A stretch of 64,000 bases of DNA. It comes from Glossina fuscipes (lineage: Eukaryota > Arthropoda > Insecta > Diptera > Glossinidae). The first letter of the stretch is position 1. Every line of letters begins with the position of its first letter. The DNA lies in contig NW_023998423.1 of NCBI RefSeq assembly GCF_014805625.2, positions 2,668,912-2,732,911 on the forward strand, written 5' to 3'. Below are positions 39,901-54,600 of the stretch, one piece after another. The position numbers and the translations under genes were made by a program. The notes below the pieces were generated by a model. That model worked only from the letters and a program-made list of their open reading frames with translations, had not been told where the DNA came from and made no database searches.

Positions 39901-42900
39901 AAGAGTCTAAAAATCGTCCAACCCTTGGTGTAACTCGCCCAAAGAGAAGCTTACAATGGACACTGTATATGTACGCTATACGCTACAAACTATCTAAGAT
40001 ATTGGTCTGAACTTTGTTACAAACATTTACGATCTTTTCAGGTACAGCAGAGCAGTCGATTAGTTGAAGTAATTGAAAAAGGAAAAAAACCGTTAATCAC
40101 TATTTTTTGTTTTACGCGGTTGTCTGTTTTAAATGCATATTGGTTGACAGCTGAATGAAAACCACATTGAAAAAAAAAAGAAAAGCAGTAAAATTATATT
40201 GAAAAATATAAATAAGCGAAAGAGCCATTATTAGTAGAAAGGGTATAAAGCAACTTCTGGATAAAATGTGACATCATTTTAGTTTCAATACAATGCAAGG
40301 ATGTATTTCTTCTATAAAACAAAATGGAGCGTTCATTGGAGTCCGATTGCTGTAGCTTAAAAATATTATATGTATGTATATATTTATATATAATATAACA
40401 CATTACTCCATAAGGTCTTAGGATCAAATGCAGTGAGAATGCTACACAATATTCACTATTGATCCTTTGTCCCTTTTGCAGATTGTCGGTGGATATTATA
40501 CCATGGATGCCGACTGACTTTTGGTTCTTTTTGGTCGCTATGAACGGCATACGTTGGCTGCTGTCTACGCGTTGCTGACTGTCTTGAGTGTAGCGATATG
40601 TCCACACTTCATCCGTTGTCATATATATATCTGGTGAAAAAGTCCTTTTTACTTCGCCTAAACACCTCCAACAAGTTGTCATTCTCGATCAAAAGTAAGG
40701 AAGCGCAATACTCACTTCAGGCAAAACTTTCTCATGGGCAAACAATTATGCAAAATACATACATAGGCCGCCTTCTGATATCTATACCACGAAAGTTGAC
40801 TTTTACATCTTGTGAAGCGAGCACTTGTCTCGAGAGAACAGAGTCCAAATAACACTTGTAAGGCCATTCCTTTGCTGGAAAGCTATTGTTTCACCTTAAA
40901 CGCCATTGCCTTTTCTTTTCTCCATTATTTTGAAAATTATAAAGGTAGCGTCAGTAAAGCAACTGCGACTCACTCACAGTCGGGAAATCACGAAAATTTG
41001 ACATATTTCGTTTGAAGAACGGGATATTATGTGGATTGTTTAATGGTATATATATATATTCTGCTTTAATAAACACATGCATTCGCACATTTATTGTATA
41101 TAGTATATTTTTGTATATACGAGTATACGTATGTGTATAGTAATACGCAATAATTTTTTTAATGCTTCTTTAAAACGAATTATTCAATGATTATGATTAT
41201 AACTGTAAATTTTTATAAATAAAACCTAAGTTTCAGGAAGAAACTCTTTACGCTTAGCTTGAGGAAAGTGCAATATGTAGAAATTTTTGAAGAAGCAGCA
41301 TTTCGTAGCGTAAAACACGCAAATTACGTTAACTCGCAAAACGACATATTTTAGGACAATGTGATGTGTGCAGTGTCGCAACAATGCTTGAGTTGAAGTG
41401 GTCAACATAATAATTGTCTAATTAACAAATCTCAATGTAAATATTGTTGACCACAAATTTCTTGCTGTCGAGATTGTCATATCTGTGAATGACAGAATTT
41501 ATGGCATTGTGGCAATATTCTGCTTGGACACTGTTCGTGAGTGCCGTAGTATGCAGGGGAGAAAAATTTGAAGATACAGAGCCTGAAGTGCAAAATGTAA
41601 TTGAATGGTTTGTCCTTAAACCCCATGCCTCGAAAACAGTGAGGAAGTAATTATACAAACGCTCGAAAAATGCTCCTAAACAAACTTCGATTGAAGAAAA
41701 TGTTTCCTTTAAAGTTACTTTTTGATCTGAGGAAATACAACAAAGTGCGAGGTGTACGTTAGGGGTAGCATTAGCCAAGCAAGCAAATTCTGTTCGGCTG
41801 CGGACGAATTCTCTGGATTGGAGTGCCATTGGTGTTTTTTTCTGTGTTTCCACCGCTACTTTAGCGTAGCTCATGGGATATAGAAAAATTGATTGCTGTT
41901 GTTTATGAAAACAGGCGTTTATGCGATCAGGGTCATATGTATAACAAATGGAAACAAACACACGGGCACAAGCATGCCGTAAGTAGATTCAATACTCCAT
42001 CCTGCTTAAGAGTATTTAGGAATTCTATAGGATCTCTGAAGCTTCCTTTTGGGTGCTGCAAACGCTTCGACAAAATGAAAAGGAAAAAAAATTTAAATTG
42101 ATTTGATTTATAAAAGTTTGTTTAATTTTCTCTTTCTAAACGAAGTAATTCACTTTTCATATTTTATAAGAAAAAAAAAGAAGAGAAATCAATAAAGAAA
42201 TTTTTAACAAGCTAGATTGATGAATATGTATGACACGTCCTCGTTTTAATTATTGTAAACACCGCAGGGGGTATATTAAATTTTGGCAATGCCTGGCGCA
42301 CGTATATTCTTGAGCGTAGCGAATAGCGTAAAGTATTAAAGCTTGTTTTCCTATCCGTTCGCTCGGCTATTGAGACTTGTGAAATTTTAATCACAAGCCG
42401 GGATTCATACGATTTTTTTAAAACTACATCATCGGTCCATGGATGATCCCTAAGTAAAAAAGAATTGAGAATTGAGTCGTTATAACATATAAAAAACTAT
42501 ACCTTGTCATCACACTTTTCTCTCCCATGTAAACTTCTTTGAGAGAGAGGGTCGGCCCAGAAAATCGACTAATATTGTTCAGATTTGCGGCATTACATCT
42601 GCATACCCAGCTACTACATTACAGTATTTTTAAACGAAGGATATCAAAAATTCAACCTTATTGCCATATTCACCATATTGTTCACCTTATTGTTCCTTAG
42701 AATTAAAACTTTTTACATTCCTGTAGTATTCTAAACTCCCATTTTTCAACTTTTTTTATGGACAAATACGAAAAGCCACATACATTTTTCACACAAAGCA
42801 AAAACTTTTTCGAAATTGTGATTTGAAAATATTGAGTGAATTCGTAAGAATGGCCCCAATTTTCAATGGGATCCATTCTTTGTCCAAATATTAATGTAAG

Positions 42901-45900
42901 TATTACAAGTTTGGTCACAATATATCGGTGTCTTCAAGTTGAACATAAGAACACATAAGCGAACATCGGACTGACAGACGGACGGATATTCTTAAAACAA
43001 TTGCTAAACTCTATCTTAAGTCGTTCTGAGTGATGCGTACATACGAAAAGGTAGTGTAGGGCATAATAAGCTCAAGTAAGCAACTATTTGCTCTATGTGG
43101 AATCATATAAAAGCATAGAGAGCATTAAATATGTATCATGAACGGTACACATGATATGCTGCACAATTATGAGTAGAATCTTCACTTAATCTTGCAACAC
43201 ACGATTATTGATAAATTAATCTTAAGCGAAATATAATTTTTTCTTCATTCTCGAAAGTCGTGTTCTAAAAAAAGACATTTTTAATTTCTCTTCTAAATTG
43301 AAATATTTTAGTTTAATAAAAGTCAACTTGCAACCAAAAAAGCGATTATTTTCCTCAATATTTATACACATTTGTGATCATACTAAAGTACAATTGAAAA
43401 CGTGCACAGCTTTAAAACATGAAGGGATTCATGTTTTGCCAATGCTTCTGAACCGATTTAAATGAAATGAAAAAAAAAAAACAATAAAATTATATTATTT
43501 CCTTTTTTAATGAAAATATTTATTTCGCATAATTTAACGAAAAAAAAAAACAAATTATATTACGATGCAATAAAAACAAGAGTAAATTTTAATTTATGTT
43601 ATGAGCTGAAACGCGAAAATTAGTTAAAATAATCAACTTATTTTTGGCTACGACATAGACCAGTGTGTTCTGTAGCACTTGTTTAACAACTACGTCGATA
43701 ATAATAACGATTCTATTAAATGTTCATAATTTTTAATTTACCGAATCGCCGACAAAGATCGCTTCATTTGTGTTGGCCTCAATTTTGAAAGATAAATAAA
43801 TCTTCAATACATTTTTGTCGTTAATTACTTTATAAAGAAATATATTTTCTGTTTTTGTACCCATCCATCATCGACGAATAGGCGCCTATTTATTTTATAG
43901 AAATGTATGCGACGCCCAAAAGAAAGCGGGCAGAGTTCCTATAAAGTGAAGAAGACATGTCTTGGTAAGGTCGGCTTCAAATTTGACAAAAACAAAGGGA
44001 AATTCGTGCAGGCAGGCGGGCATCGAAACCGGATACCTTTCTCTCTAAGACAAAACAAAGGGGTGAGGTTTGTGGTTAATTAACATTTTTAAGCGTACAC
44101 CCACCAAAAATGGGAAAAAACAGCCCTATCCACCTAAAATAAAAAAAATTTGCTTTTTTTGCATTTTTGGTCTTTCCGAAGGCAAAAGTGTTGGGCAGAA
44201 AAGATTCGGTTAAAGCCAAATTTTCTTACTTCTTTATCATCGTTTATTACTATAATAATATTTTGAAATTATTTTTGAATGTTTTGCATATTTGGATTTC
44301 ATTGCCATAGATGACGTCTCATTTTATAGCACTTTTGTGGGTAAGTTTTCTTAAATAAAAAAAAAAAATATATATTTTTTATTGAAAAAGTTGAAAGCGC
44401 GTGAATAAAAACCCGTTATAAGAATCACATAAACATAGATCGCATATAATAATCGCGAGCGAAACAATGAATGTCTCAATGCGGGGTATTCGGCGCATAC
44501 TTTGTCATAAATTGTTAAAACTGCAGAAATGATGCAGAGCCGAAAAAGTTTCATTTCTTTTAACGTTTCATAATAACTATAATGGAATGACTTTCAAACT
44601 TAAAAGCAACTTCACCGTCCTTATGCTTTTATCGATAGGTAAAACGATAGAGGCGATAATAATACAATTAAACTACAAATTGCAAATAATCGCAATAGAA
44701 AACTCTCCCTCCGAAGCCGGTCAAGTTGACTTTAAAAGGGTAAAAGAAAATGCGACAGCATTTAGGGGTAGCTTTGAAAAAGGTATTGTAGAGTGAACTG
44801 AACTCAGCTATAGAGAAAACTCAGCAGTAATGCTACAAGTAGAATTCAAGCCTTTATGGCTTCAAAATATATGATGACAAAATTAATAAAGCGACGGTCA
44901 TTGAGAATTCAAGTTGCAAAGAAAGAACGGGATAAACACACGGATGGATCAGATCAAAGTAGAGAAAGTATTAAAGTGTAACATTGCGTTCAAAAAACAA
45001 GGGGAATTTGGTTTGGAAAGAAACCGGCGCTTTAAGGTAAACTTTACTTTATGCTTACACAACGACTTTTAATAGCTGACAGGGAAGTCTCCTGTCACTC
45101 TAGAAATTAAAGAGTCCTTTGTAATTGTTGGACGATGGTTATCGACAAATTTTCAATATTTTGCTCATGTTTTATAATTAGCTTGATCGCCGGCGGTTCG
45201 TCTGAATGTTAAATTGTCTCCAAGTCACAAGCACAAATCCTTGCCTAATCATTTCAAGAAGGTTGAGTACGTTAGAAGCAGGACAACCGCCAAATCGATT
45301 TTAAGAATATATTAGATTATTGTATTTTTCTTATCATTATCATTATTATTATTATTATTAATAACGCGAGAGAAATAAATTCTTAAAACAAAGTCTTGAA
45401 GCGCTAGCATTTAGGGCTGTTGGGTTTATTGAAAGCTATGAGATTTGAGCTCACGAGCATTGACTTGTCAGTTGAGATCCTTTGCCGACTCTGAAACAAC
45501 AAGAAAAGTGGATGTGGTCTATAGGCTACGTGACGAGCAACATGAAGTTCCTGTCAAGTACTAATCGCAGCCGCCCTAACGCAACAATGGTGTACGGAAC
45601 TTACGTTTCTTTTTAAATAAAAACTACCTTTATTTTTTGAGCACAATTGTATATATGTTTATACCGTTCACCGAAGGATAAAGGGAGCAGGAAGCTTCAT
45701 GGTCCCACAAAGCGTATACATTCTTGAACAGCATCAAGCAAGCATTCTCCTTGCCGCCAAAATGGAGCTATCGACTTCAATTGTCGCAGAAATATTGGAA
45801 GTTCCTGCACGCGGGTTGGTATCGAAAATGCGTTATAATCGGTCGAAGGATACGACTAGAGTACGAATACCTTTGTTTTTCAAAAGGAAATAATATATTG

Positions 45901-48327
45901 GTTTTGTGCTCGTTAGTCATAAGCTACAACAAATAAATCTACAAAAATTTGAATGTGTACTCTGTTTACAAAAATGGAAAAAAACCACCCAAGCCTACTT
46001 AATTTTATGGTCTATCATGACTTCATTCTCTTTTCAAAGCCTTTATAACACACGGATGCAAGCTTCAAAACCTCCATAAAGTATACAAGTTCTTGGCCAA
46101 CTTCAAATTCGGAATGCATTTAAGCATGTCGGTCCGTTCATCTGTCCATCTAAGCAGTGATGTCTGTGTTCTTCCGTCCGCGAAAATAAAGGCATCGCCA
46201 ATAAACTTGCAAAAGGCCTTGAAAATTAAGCAAACTTATCAACGCCCTCACGTCTGCGTAGCAAAAACTGAGAACACCTTTGCTTTCCGTGTTTCTCCTT
46301 GTTGTCCAAGCAACGTGTACACATATGTCACATCCATTTTTAATTTTATTCTGAGAATAGAAAAAATCAGCCGCGCCCACCCACTGTTGTAGAGTGGGCA
46401 TATGTAGTTCTTTCACTTTTTTAAGATCGCTGGGGTAAGTATAAAAGACTCGATCACGACCGAATGAAATTTTGCTACTCGTTCAATATCCAAATGCACA
46501 GCTCATAGAGTAAAGGGAACTGATGCATGTCCACAGCATGAAACTCTTCTTAAAATCCATAGTTTTATACAATTTTTTTTTTTTTGGCCATAACTTTTTT
46601 CTCTACATAACTTATGCTTGCTTTACCTTTAAGCTTACGGCACCTACTTTTCAGTATTACGAATAGTGTAACAAATTTCATTTCCTTTATTATTCGTTCA
46701 GTTTTAGTTGACGTTAATAAAAATTCACAAGTGTATGCAAAGTTTATAAAATTTCGAAGAAAAATAAAAAAAACTCTCAAGAGAACTTTTTTTCTTTGCT
46801 TTCACTTATGCTTGAAGTTAACATATGTGTACGAAATCCCTATAAATTCCTTTTTAAAGCTTTTCATGCTTTATTTATTATATTCCCACCGGTCTTAACG
46901 TATCGTATTACACTAAATATATGTCATTATTTTCTAATTATGTGGCTTTTGAGCGATTTATTCCCAAAAACAAAATTAAAATTTCGTTTAAAACGTGTAA
47001 TAAAATATTCATAAATAATCCGAAATTTTCAACACATTTCGTCCCTTGTGTAAGTTCACCAAATTACTAAATCCCACTTTATTCGAAAAATTCCAGTCTA
47101 TTGAAAATGCTTGGGCTGACTGAAAAAAAAAACACACACACAAAAAAAACAGATTACAAAATTATGTTCGACACAAGGTGAACAGCAGATAACCCTTCAT
47201 TGGAATTTTGGTCTTTTTTTTTTTTTTTTTTTGTTAATTAATGCAACTAATTGGAGTTATATTTTATAACGATGTCCGCTATTGGCCGTTTATAGGTTGC
47301 AATGAAAATTTACTAGAAATTTGAAATTTTTTAATATCAATTTAATGCTTTATTTTGGCTTAAGTCTTTAGCTTGTACAGATCATGCTTCTGGGCCAATC
47401 CTATCTATTTTTGAACTCGATTTGAACTCGAATCTTGGCAAATTCTACTTTTCGAACTGAAATATTAACGCCATGGTGTAGACGAGTAGTTTTAATTTAA
47501 TCTCTAATTTTACATACACTGCCATGCATGGATGAACTTATTCAGAACTTCGGTGAACGTTTGTGTTTATAACTGCAGTGAAAGCTTTGATAATTGGAAG
47601 AACGGACGCAAGGATAACTCGACTCCAAAGTGGATAAAAATTTTTTGTTTATTTGGCGTTTCAGTCATTTGGACCATTGCGACACCTCTCGCGTGAACAC
47701 ATATGTTGCATGCGCAAATTTAGTCCGAAATTCCCAAAGACTTTATCGATTCCGATAATCGTCACAAAGGAGGTGCGGACATGCATGACAGACATTCAGG
47801 AAAATTTTATTTTATTAATTCGTTCACTTTTCAGTCATCATTATGCAAATGCAACAACGGACCTAGGGACATGTATGGTTTAATCCTATTCAAAGATTCA
47901 ATGAAATTCGATTTTTTTATTTTAAATATTATCGATTTCGATAGTTGTTACAACAGTCGTATGGCCATACATGGGAGGGTACCTGATGAATAATAGTGAA
48001 CGATACAAATGGAACGACAGTTATTGTATACCAGCATTTTTCGCTGAGATGATGAGTATAAAAAATTGGAAAATATGTTTTGCTTACCTTTAATACAGAT
48101 TTTATTGCGCTTAAAATGTAATTTTGTATCATTGTAACGGGGTGGACCTCGTACCAGCATATTAACTGTAAGGGGGACTTGTTCGCTTACATTACCACTA
48201 CAGGGTAAGTGAAGTGAAAAAGTTTCCACCTGCTGCGGTACATAGCCTTTGTCCGGTATGCTGAGGGTGGGCAGTAATAAAGCCTCTTGTTCGTGTTCAT
48301 AATCGATGGTAATAGCATATGGTAGCT

Positions 48328-48359
<32 letters not shown>

Positions 48360-48425
48360 AAAATGTGGTTAAGTGCGAAGGGAGAATGAGAAAGAGAAAG
48401 CAAGCATAAAACGCACTGTCTGTAT

Positions 48426-48460
<35 letters not shown>

Positions 48461-48652
48461 AAGGCACTCACACAATTACATTTATAAATATGTACGTGCG
48501 CTTGCCTGTCGTTGTATATAAAAGGGAATGTTGGTTAATGGAGTGCAAATTACTTTTTGAGTGGTTGCAGATAACAACCATCTACACAAAAAAGTACACA
48601 AGCGTTTAAAACCAAACAAAATTTAATATACTCAAACAAATGCATCCTCTTT

Positions 48653-48697
<45 letters not shown>

Positions 48698-51600
48698 TCA
48701 GATATATATATTTTTTTTTATATATATATATATATATATATACATGTACATATATGTATATAAGTATATGCAGTTTTGATAATTTTACTACGAAGTGCTG
48801 TACAGTTTGTCTTCTCAATTTATTTTTGTGGGTGTGTCCGTCCTTCTGTCCAATTATTATTATTGCATTATACATGTATATATGAATACATATGAATTTA
48901 TATGTACTCATACATGTATATATATATTTGTATATGTGTATATATACACTGGGCTAAAGGAAGTGTTTATAGTGTTTCGCGTCATATAACCTTGGCAGTA
49001 ATGTTACTTGATAGGGCGTGTGAAAGGTGACAGGTAGTAAATACTTCAAAAAAAGAAAACCTTGTGACGTTTGTTATTTTAACCGAAAATAATTATATTT
49101 TGCATGTAAGTTGAAATTCTTTACGCAAAAATCCTCGGTTTCTATGCTGAAGATGGTTGATTAAAGTCAGCAGCAAGCAAATGATTTACTCGTTTTTGCT
49201 TTTAAAGTCACCCTGCGCGCTGGTGAACCAAGCGATCGTTGGTGAAGTCAATAAAATTATTCAAAATATTGTGGAATGCGGGTAAGCAGCGTACCATACG
49301 ATTGCTGAAGAACTAAGGGCTGATTAAAAACAACCTCCCAAGTACTTTACACAAGGTTGGCAATGAAGAAGGTTGGTCGAAAACTAGTCTTGAAGTACTT
49401 TGTATAATGTTGGCTACGAAAAGAAGCTCGATATTAGGGTATAGCTTGGGCAACGAAAAATTCCTTGTGTCTCGAATTTCCATCTGCGACGAAACAACTC
49501 AGTTCAAAGCTCAGGTTTTTGCCACTTAAAATCATGTTTCATGTTTGATGGCATTGAAAGGGGAACATGAAGGGTGAGCTTCAACTCCACCAAATGTTTG
49601 ACTCCTTTTTCCATTGGCCAGAATCAATCTTTAATGATTTTGTAACTGCTAAGAACACTGGGCGGGGAAGTATTGATAGGTAGCCTGGAGGGGTCGCTCC
49701 AAATAGTGAAAAGCTGAATTGAAAAGAGACCTATGAAAAACATTTTGTCCATGTTTTCACCTACATACACTGGAAGTTCCACAATCATGGCGCAGCGTAT
49801 TTAACAGAAAAGTGATAAAAGGCCATCTATCAAAATGGCTTATATTTAATTTGATAAAATTAACCAAAAGTACAAAAAGAAAAAAAATTTATTTTAATTT
49901 TGTAGAAAAAACGATGCAAACTTGTCCTTTCCCTAAATATATTTGTGTATCTGTAAAAATATAAAACATTTAGGTCTTCTTGTTGTGCCTTCAACATTTT
50001 GACGATCATTTGATTGTCACATTTTTGTTTTATTTTGTGTACTTACGGGATATGTTGTTAGACTTTGCCACGAGAATTCGAGGTCATGTACATCCGCTGG
50101 CACCGGCACCGTGAAATGCATCGCGTATGTGTTTATGGCTCCCTCGTGGACGTAAAACAAATCTGCCTCCAATCCTACAGTCGTTGGTGTTTTGTTGTTT
50201 TAATGTTGTGTTCACACAATAGTGTACGACACAACAAAGTTTGAAATACATTTTTTTTTTTTTTGTCCCAAAACATCCACATGTTAAAGTTTTCGCACAT
50301 CATCCAAATAGAATTTAGATAAGGGACAAAACGAGATGGCGACAGTCCCACGTATGTCAGATGAACCATGGCGGAAAGATTGCGTGAATAAATAAGAACC
50401 GAGAAAAAATAAACAGAGAAAAAGTTTTTTTATTTAGAAACTTTACCACATGAAGCAAATAAGTTAAAACTTGAAACGTAAACTAGTTGCCCACGTTAGG
50501 GTTTAACACAATTTGTAACCGAATAGAAACTATTGGACAGTTTTTTTAACAAACTAACAAAATCCGAACGACAATAAAACAAGTAACAAACGAACTTTTG
50601 CACCCCTCGCTAGAGGATTTAGTTACGTGAAAGGACAATGTCCACATAAGAGTCTGAAATCTGTCATTATTTTCTATCGTAGTAATCATAATAATACAAA
50701 TATTCATTAGAAGAAGAAGAAGAAGAAGAAGACAAAATTTCTATCAGAACAAATTTCGTAATAACGACTGTCACATAATCCTTGTTCGCTACTTTCCGCT
50801 GCCAAACGATGAATGAACACTTTTGGGTTTTTAAGACGATTTCTTTCTATTCACGTCATACTTAAGCATAGCCTTCACTCTCCTGTTCATCATTGTTTCA
50901 CACACACCAATTTACTCGAGGTGCACTCAGAATGCCTTGATAAGCTGTGTGTGATTATTTATGAAATCTCTTCATACTCTATGCCACATGTAGTATTCTG
51001 TAGTAGATATCAATTTTCCTTAACTCTTAAGCCAATTCATGGAAAGATATTAAGATTCTAAGTTCCTTATATATATATATTCTACACCAGTAGGGTGTAT
51101 TAAGTTCGTACGGATGTGTGTATCACACAGAAGGACTTTAGATAGACTTAGCTTTTATTATACTGACCGACTCAAAATCACTTTCTAAATCGGCTTAAAA
51201 CCTTGTCCCCTCGTCCGTCCATACGTCTATCCTGTTTTCTTTTATTCAACCCACAGTTTTTCGAGATATTTTGACGAAATTCGGACGAAAGCTATTGAAA
51301 ATAGTTCGGATCCAACTAATGTTTCGAGATCTTCCCAAATGAACAACTTTATTAAACGAAGCGATGTAGGGTATTTCGTTGTCAGCCGTGCTCCACAATA
51401 GCAATTTTATTTGTTTTTATTTATATTCGAATTGTGTGAATGTGAACCATGGAAACGGTATGGATATATTTCTTTCGAGCATACCCTAAAGTTTATTGTG
51501 TGCTACTAGAGGCTTATCGAAATGGGAGCCGAAATATTGATTTTGGGATTAATCATAAAAAGCAATTAGTACATCGTTCAAAACTGAAAGAAAAGAGCTT

Positions 51601-54600
51601 CAGTAATGTTCAGGAATATTGGATACTCCGTGCTTTGTGGATTCAAGGTTACGCTGTAATTAATAAAAATTCGAAAATTTTCCTTAAAAAAGCAATTTTT
51701 TTCATCGCCGTTTTATTTTCTTTACTTACAGTCGCAGAGTTAAAATTGCTTATGCCTCAACTTCAGTAGTATTTAATGGTAACTAATGCGAATTCACTAC
51801 AAGCTTGGGAACTAAACTTTTACAGCAGCAAATAATAAAAGTAGAGCTTCTTAAAGTAGCAAACAGTAGCGTCGTATATTCGAAGAGCAATAACAAGTTC
51901 GGGAAAAGGCGTTTCGTTGGGGGAACTATAAGGCTATAAGCGAAGTTGCTATTAATGGTTTCTGTTCTAGAATAATCGTATTTTCTTCAACTAAATTCAT
52001 TTCATTCAATTCTTGTTTATACAACAAAATTAAATTGAAGCCATACGACTGAATGTTAACTTTACCACTGCATATATGAGAATGTAAAAGGAGAGAGAGA
52101 GAGAGAGAGAGAGAGAAAGAAAAGATGGCTCCAACACTCCGATACAAGGGGCAAAGCGAATGTGAGGCAAACAAAAATAGTGGCGAGTAGTGAGCTCATT
52201 GCAAACTCAATTAATTACAAATAATAAATAAGATTGATTACAAACACTTAGTATCTCGCTTCTAGTATCTATGGCACATTTTACACATATAAAAAAGACC
52301 ATTAAAGGCATAAGAATTCTGAGTTACAAGTTAGCTTTTAGTCACCCAATCTCTTCGATTCAATATGTCATTTTATTCATAAAGGATTCTATGCAAAATC
52401 CTTGATGTGTTAAAACTAGACTAACCGTGAAGCTAGCTCCAAATTCATCTTCAGCTCCGACAACAAAAACGAAAGCACAGAACACTTTTTCTTACATGAA
52501 AAAAAACAACTCCATGATCTTTGATCCTTTTCGTAGTAATTTGCCTTCCAACCACTATGACGTTATTCTTTCTGCCGTCAACGGGCTATCCTATACTAAC
52601 GTTGTGTTTGCACACGACCCTAAACCGCCATTATAGCTCAAGTTGTTCAAGTTTTTCAAAACAGCCTCGCTACCCGAATCCGGTTGAAATAACCTTCATA
52701 GCGCGAAAGAAGAAGACTTCTTTACACAATTTCCGAGAAAATATTTCGTCTCTTTCTGATCTCTTCATCGAAGCTATACCGGCTTCAAGCACGACTCTTT
52801 CAATAAAGTCAAAAAATCCACTTTCAGATAGATTCGTCAGAATTTGATAATTGCCTTTAAGAAGAAGAAAAAGACATAGTGCTGCATTTGGCCCATTTTA
52901 AGTACCAACCTGCCACCATGCAAGAACTTCCAATTTTGCTATGGCATTTCAGGTCGATAGTTCAGCGACCCGAAAAACGTTTACAACATTACAAAGACAG
53001 ACAGAGGGACAGATGGGCATGTTTATATATTATATATAGTTTGGGGTGTCTCTGAAGCTTCCTTATGGGCGTTGCAAACGTTTTGACAAACTAAATTCAT
53101 CTCCCATCCTGACGTGATGAATAGAAAAGAAAAGTTGCTACCATTTTTCTAGAGATTGTGATGATCGCAGTTTCATCTTTATTTGTTTTAAATTAAATGA
53201 AATTGATTACACACATGGAATATATGTTATTACAACTCCCAAGGTATAAGCAAAACCAAGCACAATCCAAGTTATATTTATATATTGTTACAATTTAATC
53301 GTCGTTTGTTGTTCCTATAAATTTCAAATACTAACAAAGGGAAGGATTTGCTCTTAAACATGTACATATATACAATGTAATCATATAAAGTTTTTCCTGC
53401 TTTAGCCAGTGAAACGTAATTTTATTCTACTCTATAAACCGGACGTTTGGTTTTTCCTCTATGCAAGCTTAGGTAGTGTAATGCGTTAGCATTATTTTTA
53501 CCGTCTACTCTTACCCTCTTTCTCTCTCTCTCTCTTTGTGTTATATTTATTTAGAACTTTTTTTTTCTTGCTTTTTACCGTGAGCGCCGACAACTTCATA
53601 AACTTAACCGACTTGTCTTAAATCAATTTTGTGTTTAACAAAAAAATAAAAATAAAAAATAAATAAAAAAAACTCACAACACAATATAGAAATTAACTGT
53701 TTACTCAATAAAAGACCGAGACGTGAACTCAAAACACTACTAACGCTACCGTCAACCGTCAACGTTCGTTACTGACGATATGCGGCGACTTGCGATGGAA
53801 GAATGAATTCATTCAGTTCAGTATGAAGAGCAAAGAATATAAAGGCTCGCTATACGTAGTCCAGCAGCTCTTTGTTTAAGAAAGGAAATGTTGGCGTTGT
53901 TTGACAAGTTTTGTGTAAACGGAAATAAAATGGAATTCTTAAGAGATTTAATGTTTCCGTTTTCATGCACAGAAAGAAGAAAAGTAAAGTAAAATAAAAA
54001 AAAAAAAACAAAAACAAAAACAAAATAAGAAACGGAAAAATAAAAAAAGAAAATATTTAAACAAATTATATAAAGCTATTTATAAATCCGTTACAAATAC
54101 AAAAAGCAGAGACGTAGCAAGGGGAATATAAAAACGAAAAAAAAAAAAATAAATAAATAAAAATAGAAGCACCAGTATTTTCTGGCTTTCGTCATCCAAA
54201 TCAGTCAAGAAATAGGCTAAGTATGTGGCAACAAATGCAAGTGTACTCTGACTGAAATAGATTTTTGTGCTCAATTATATTATAATAAAGAATTCCAGTC
54301 GCTACGGAATGCTTTCAAATCCATTTTTTTTCTTTCTCTCTAGTAATTCGCTTCGCAGATAAGGGAGTTACCTCTCACACATTTTAAAAAATGAAGAAAA
54401 AGCCAAAAAAAAAAAAAAAAAACGCATAAAACATATAAGAAATTCTTCTGCTTGTCTGGTCGCAAGGAACTTTTACTCTTCGCAACAACAATAATAATAA
54501 TAATAACAACAGCTGCAACAACAGCGATCAAATAAATAAATAAAAACATATAAAAATTGAAAATCTCGTGTAAATACAACAACGTTTAACATTTTCACTT

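Larger units (their letters stand above)
38971..48087 (-). other. Intron 3 of the Drl-2-like gene, 9.1 kb
   Basis: It holds a mariner fragment, a MADF-like fragment and copies of families A, B and C. The rest is AT-rich and I see no exon. A 179-codon open frame at 41422-41961 (minus) has no recognisable domain. Confidence 0.7.
48326..50046 (-). other. Intron 2 of the Drl-2-like gene, 1.7 kb
   Basis: It is bordered by GT-AG, lies between the two WIF exons, and contains long TA tracts and a fossil mariner. No additional exon is required by phase. Confidence 0.85.

Noticed and set aside
44000..44060. B-box-like GGTTTCGATGCCC on the minus strand
   Set aside because: The B box has one extra T and no A box lies at the right distance. 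It is also inside a family A fragment.
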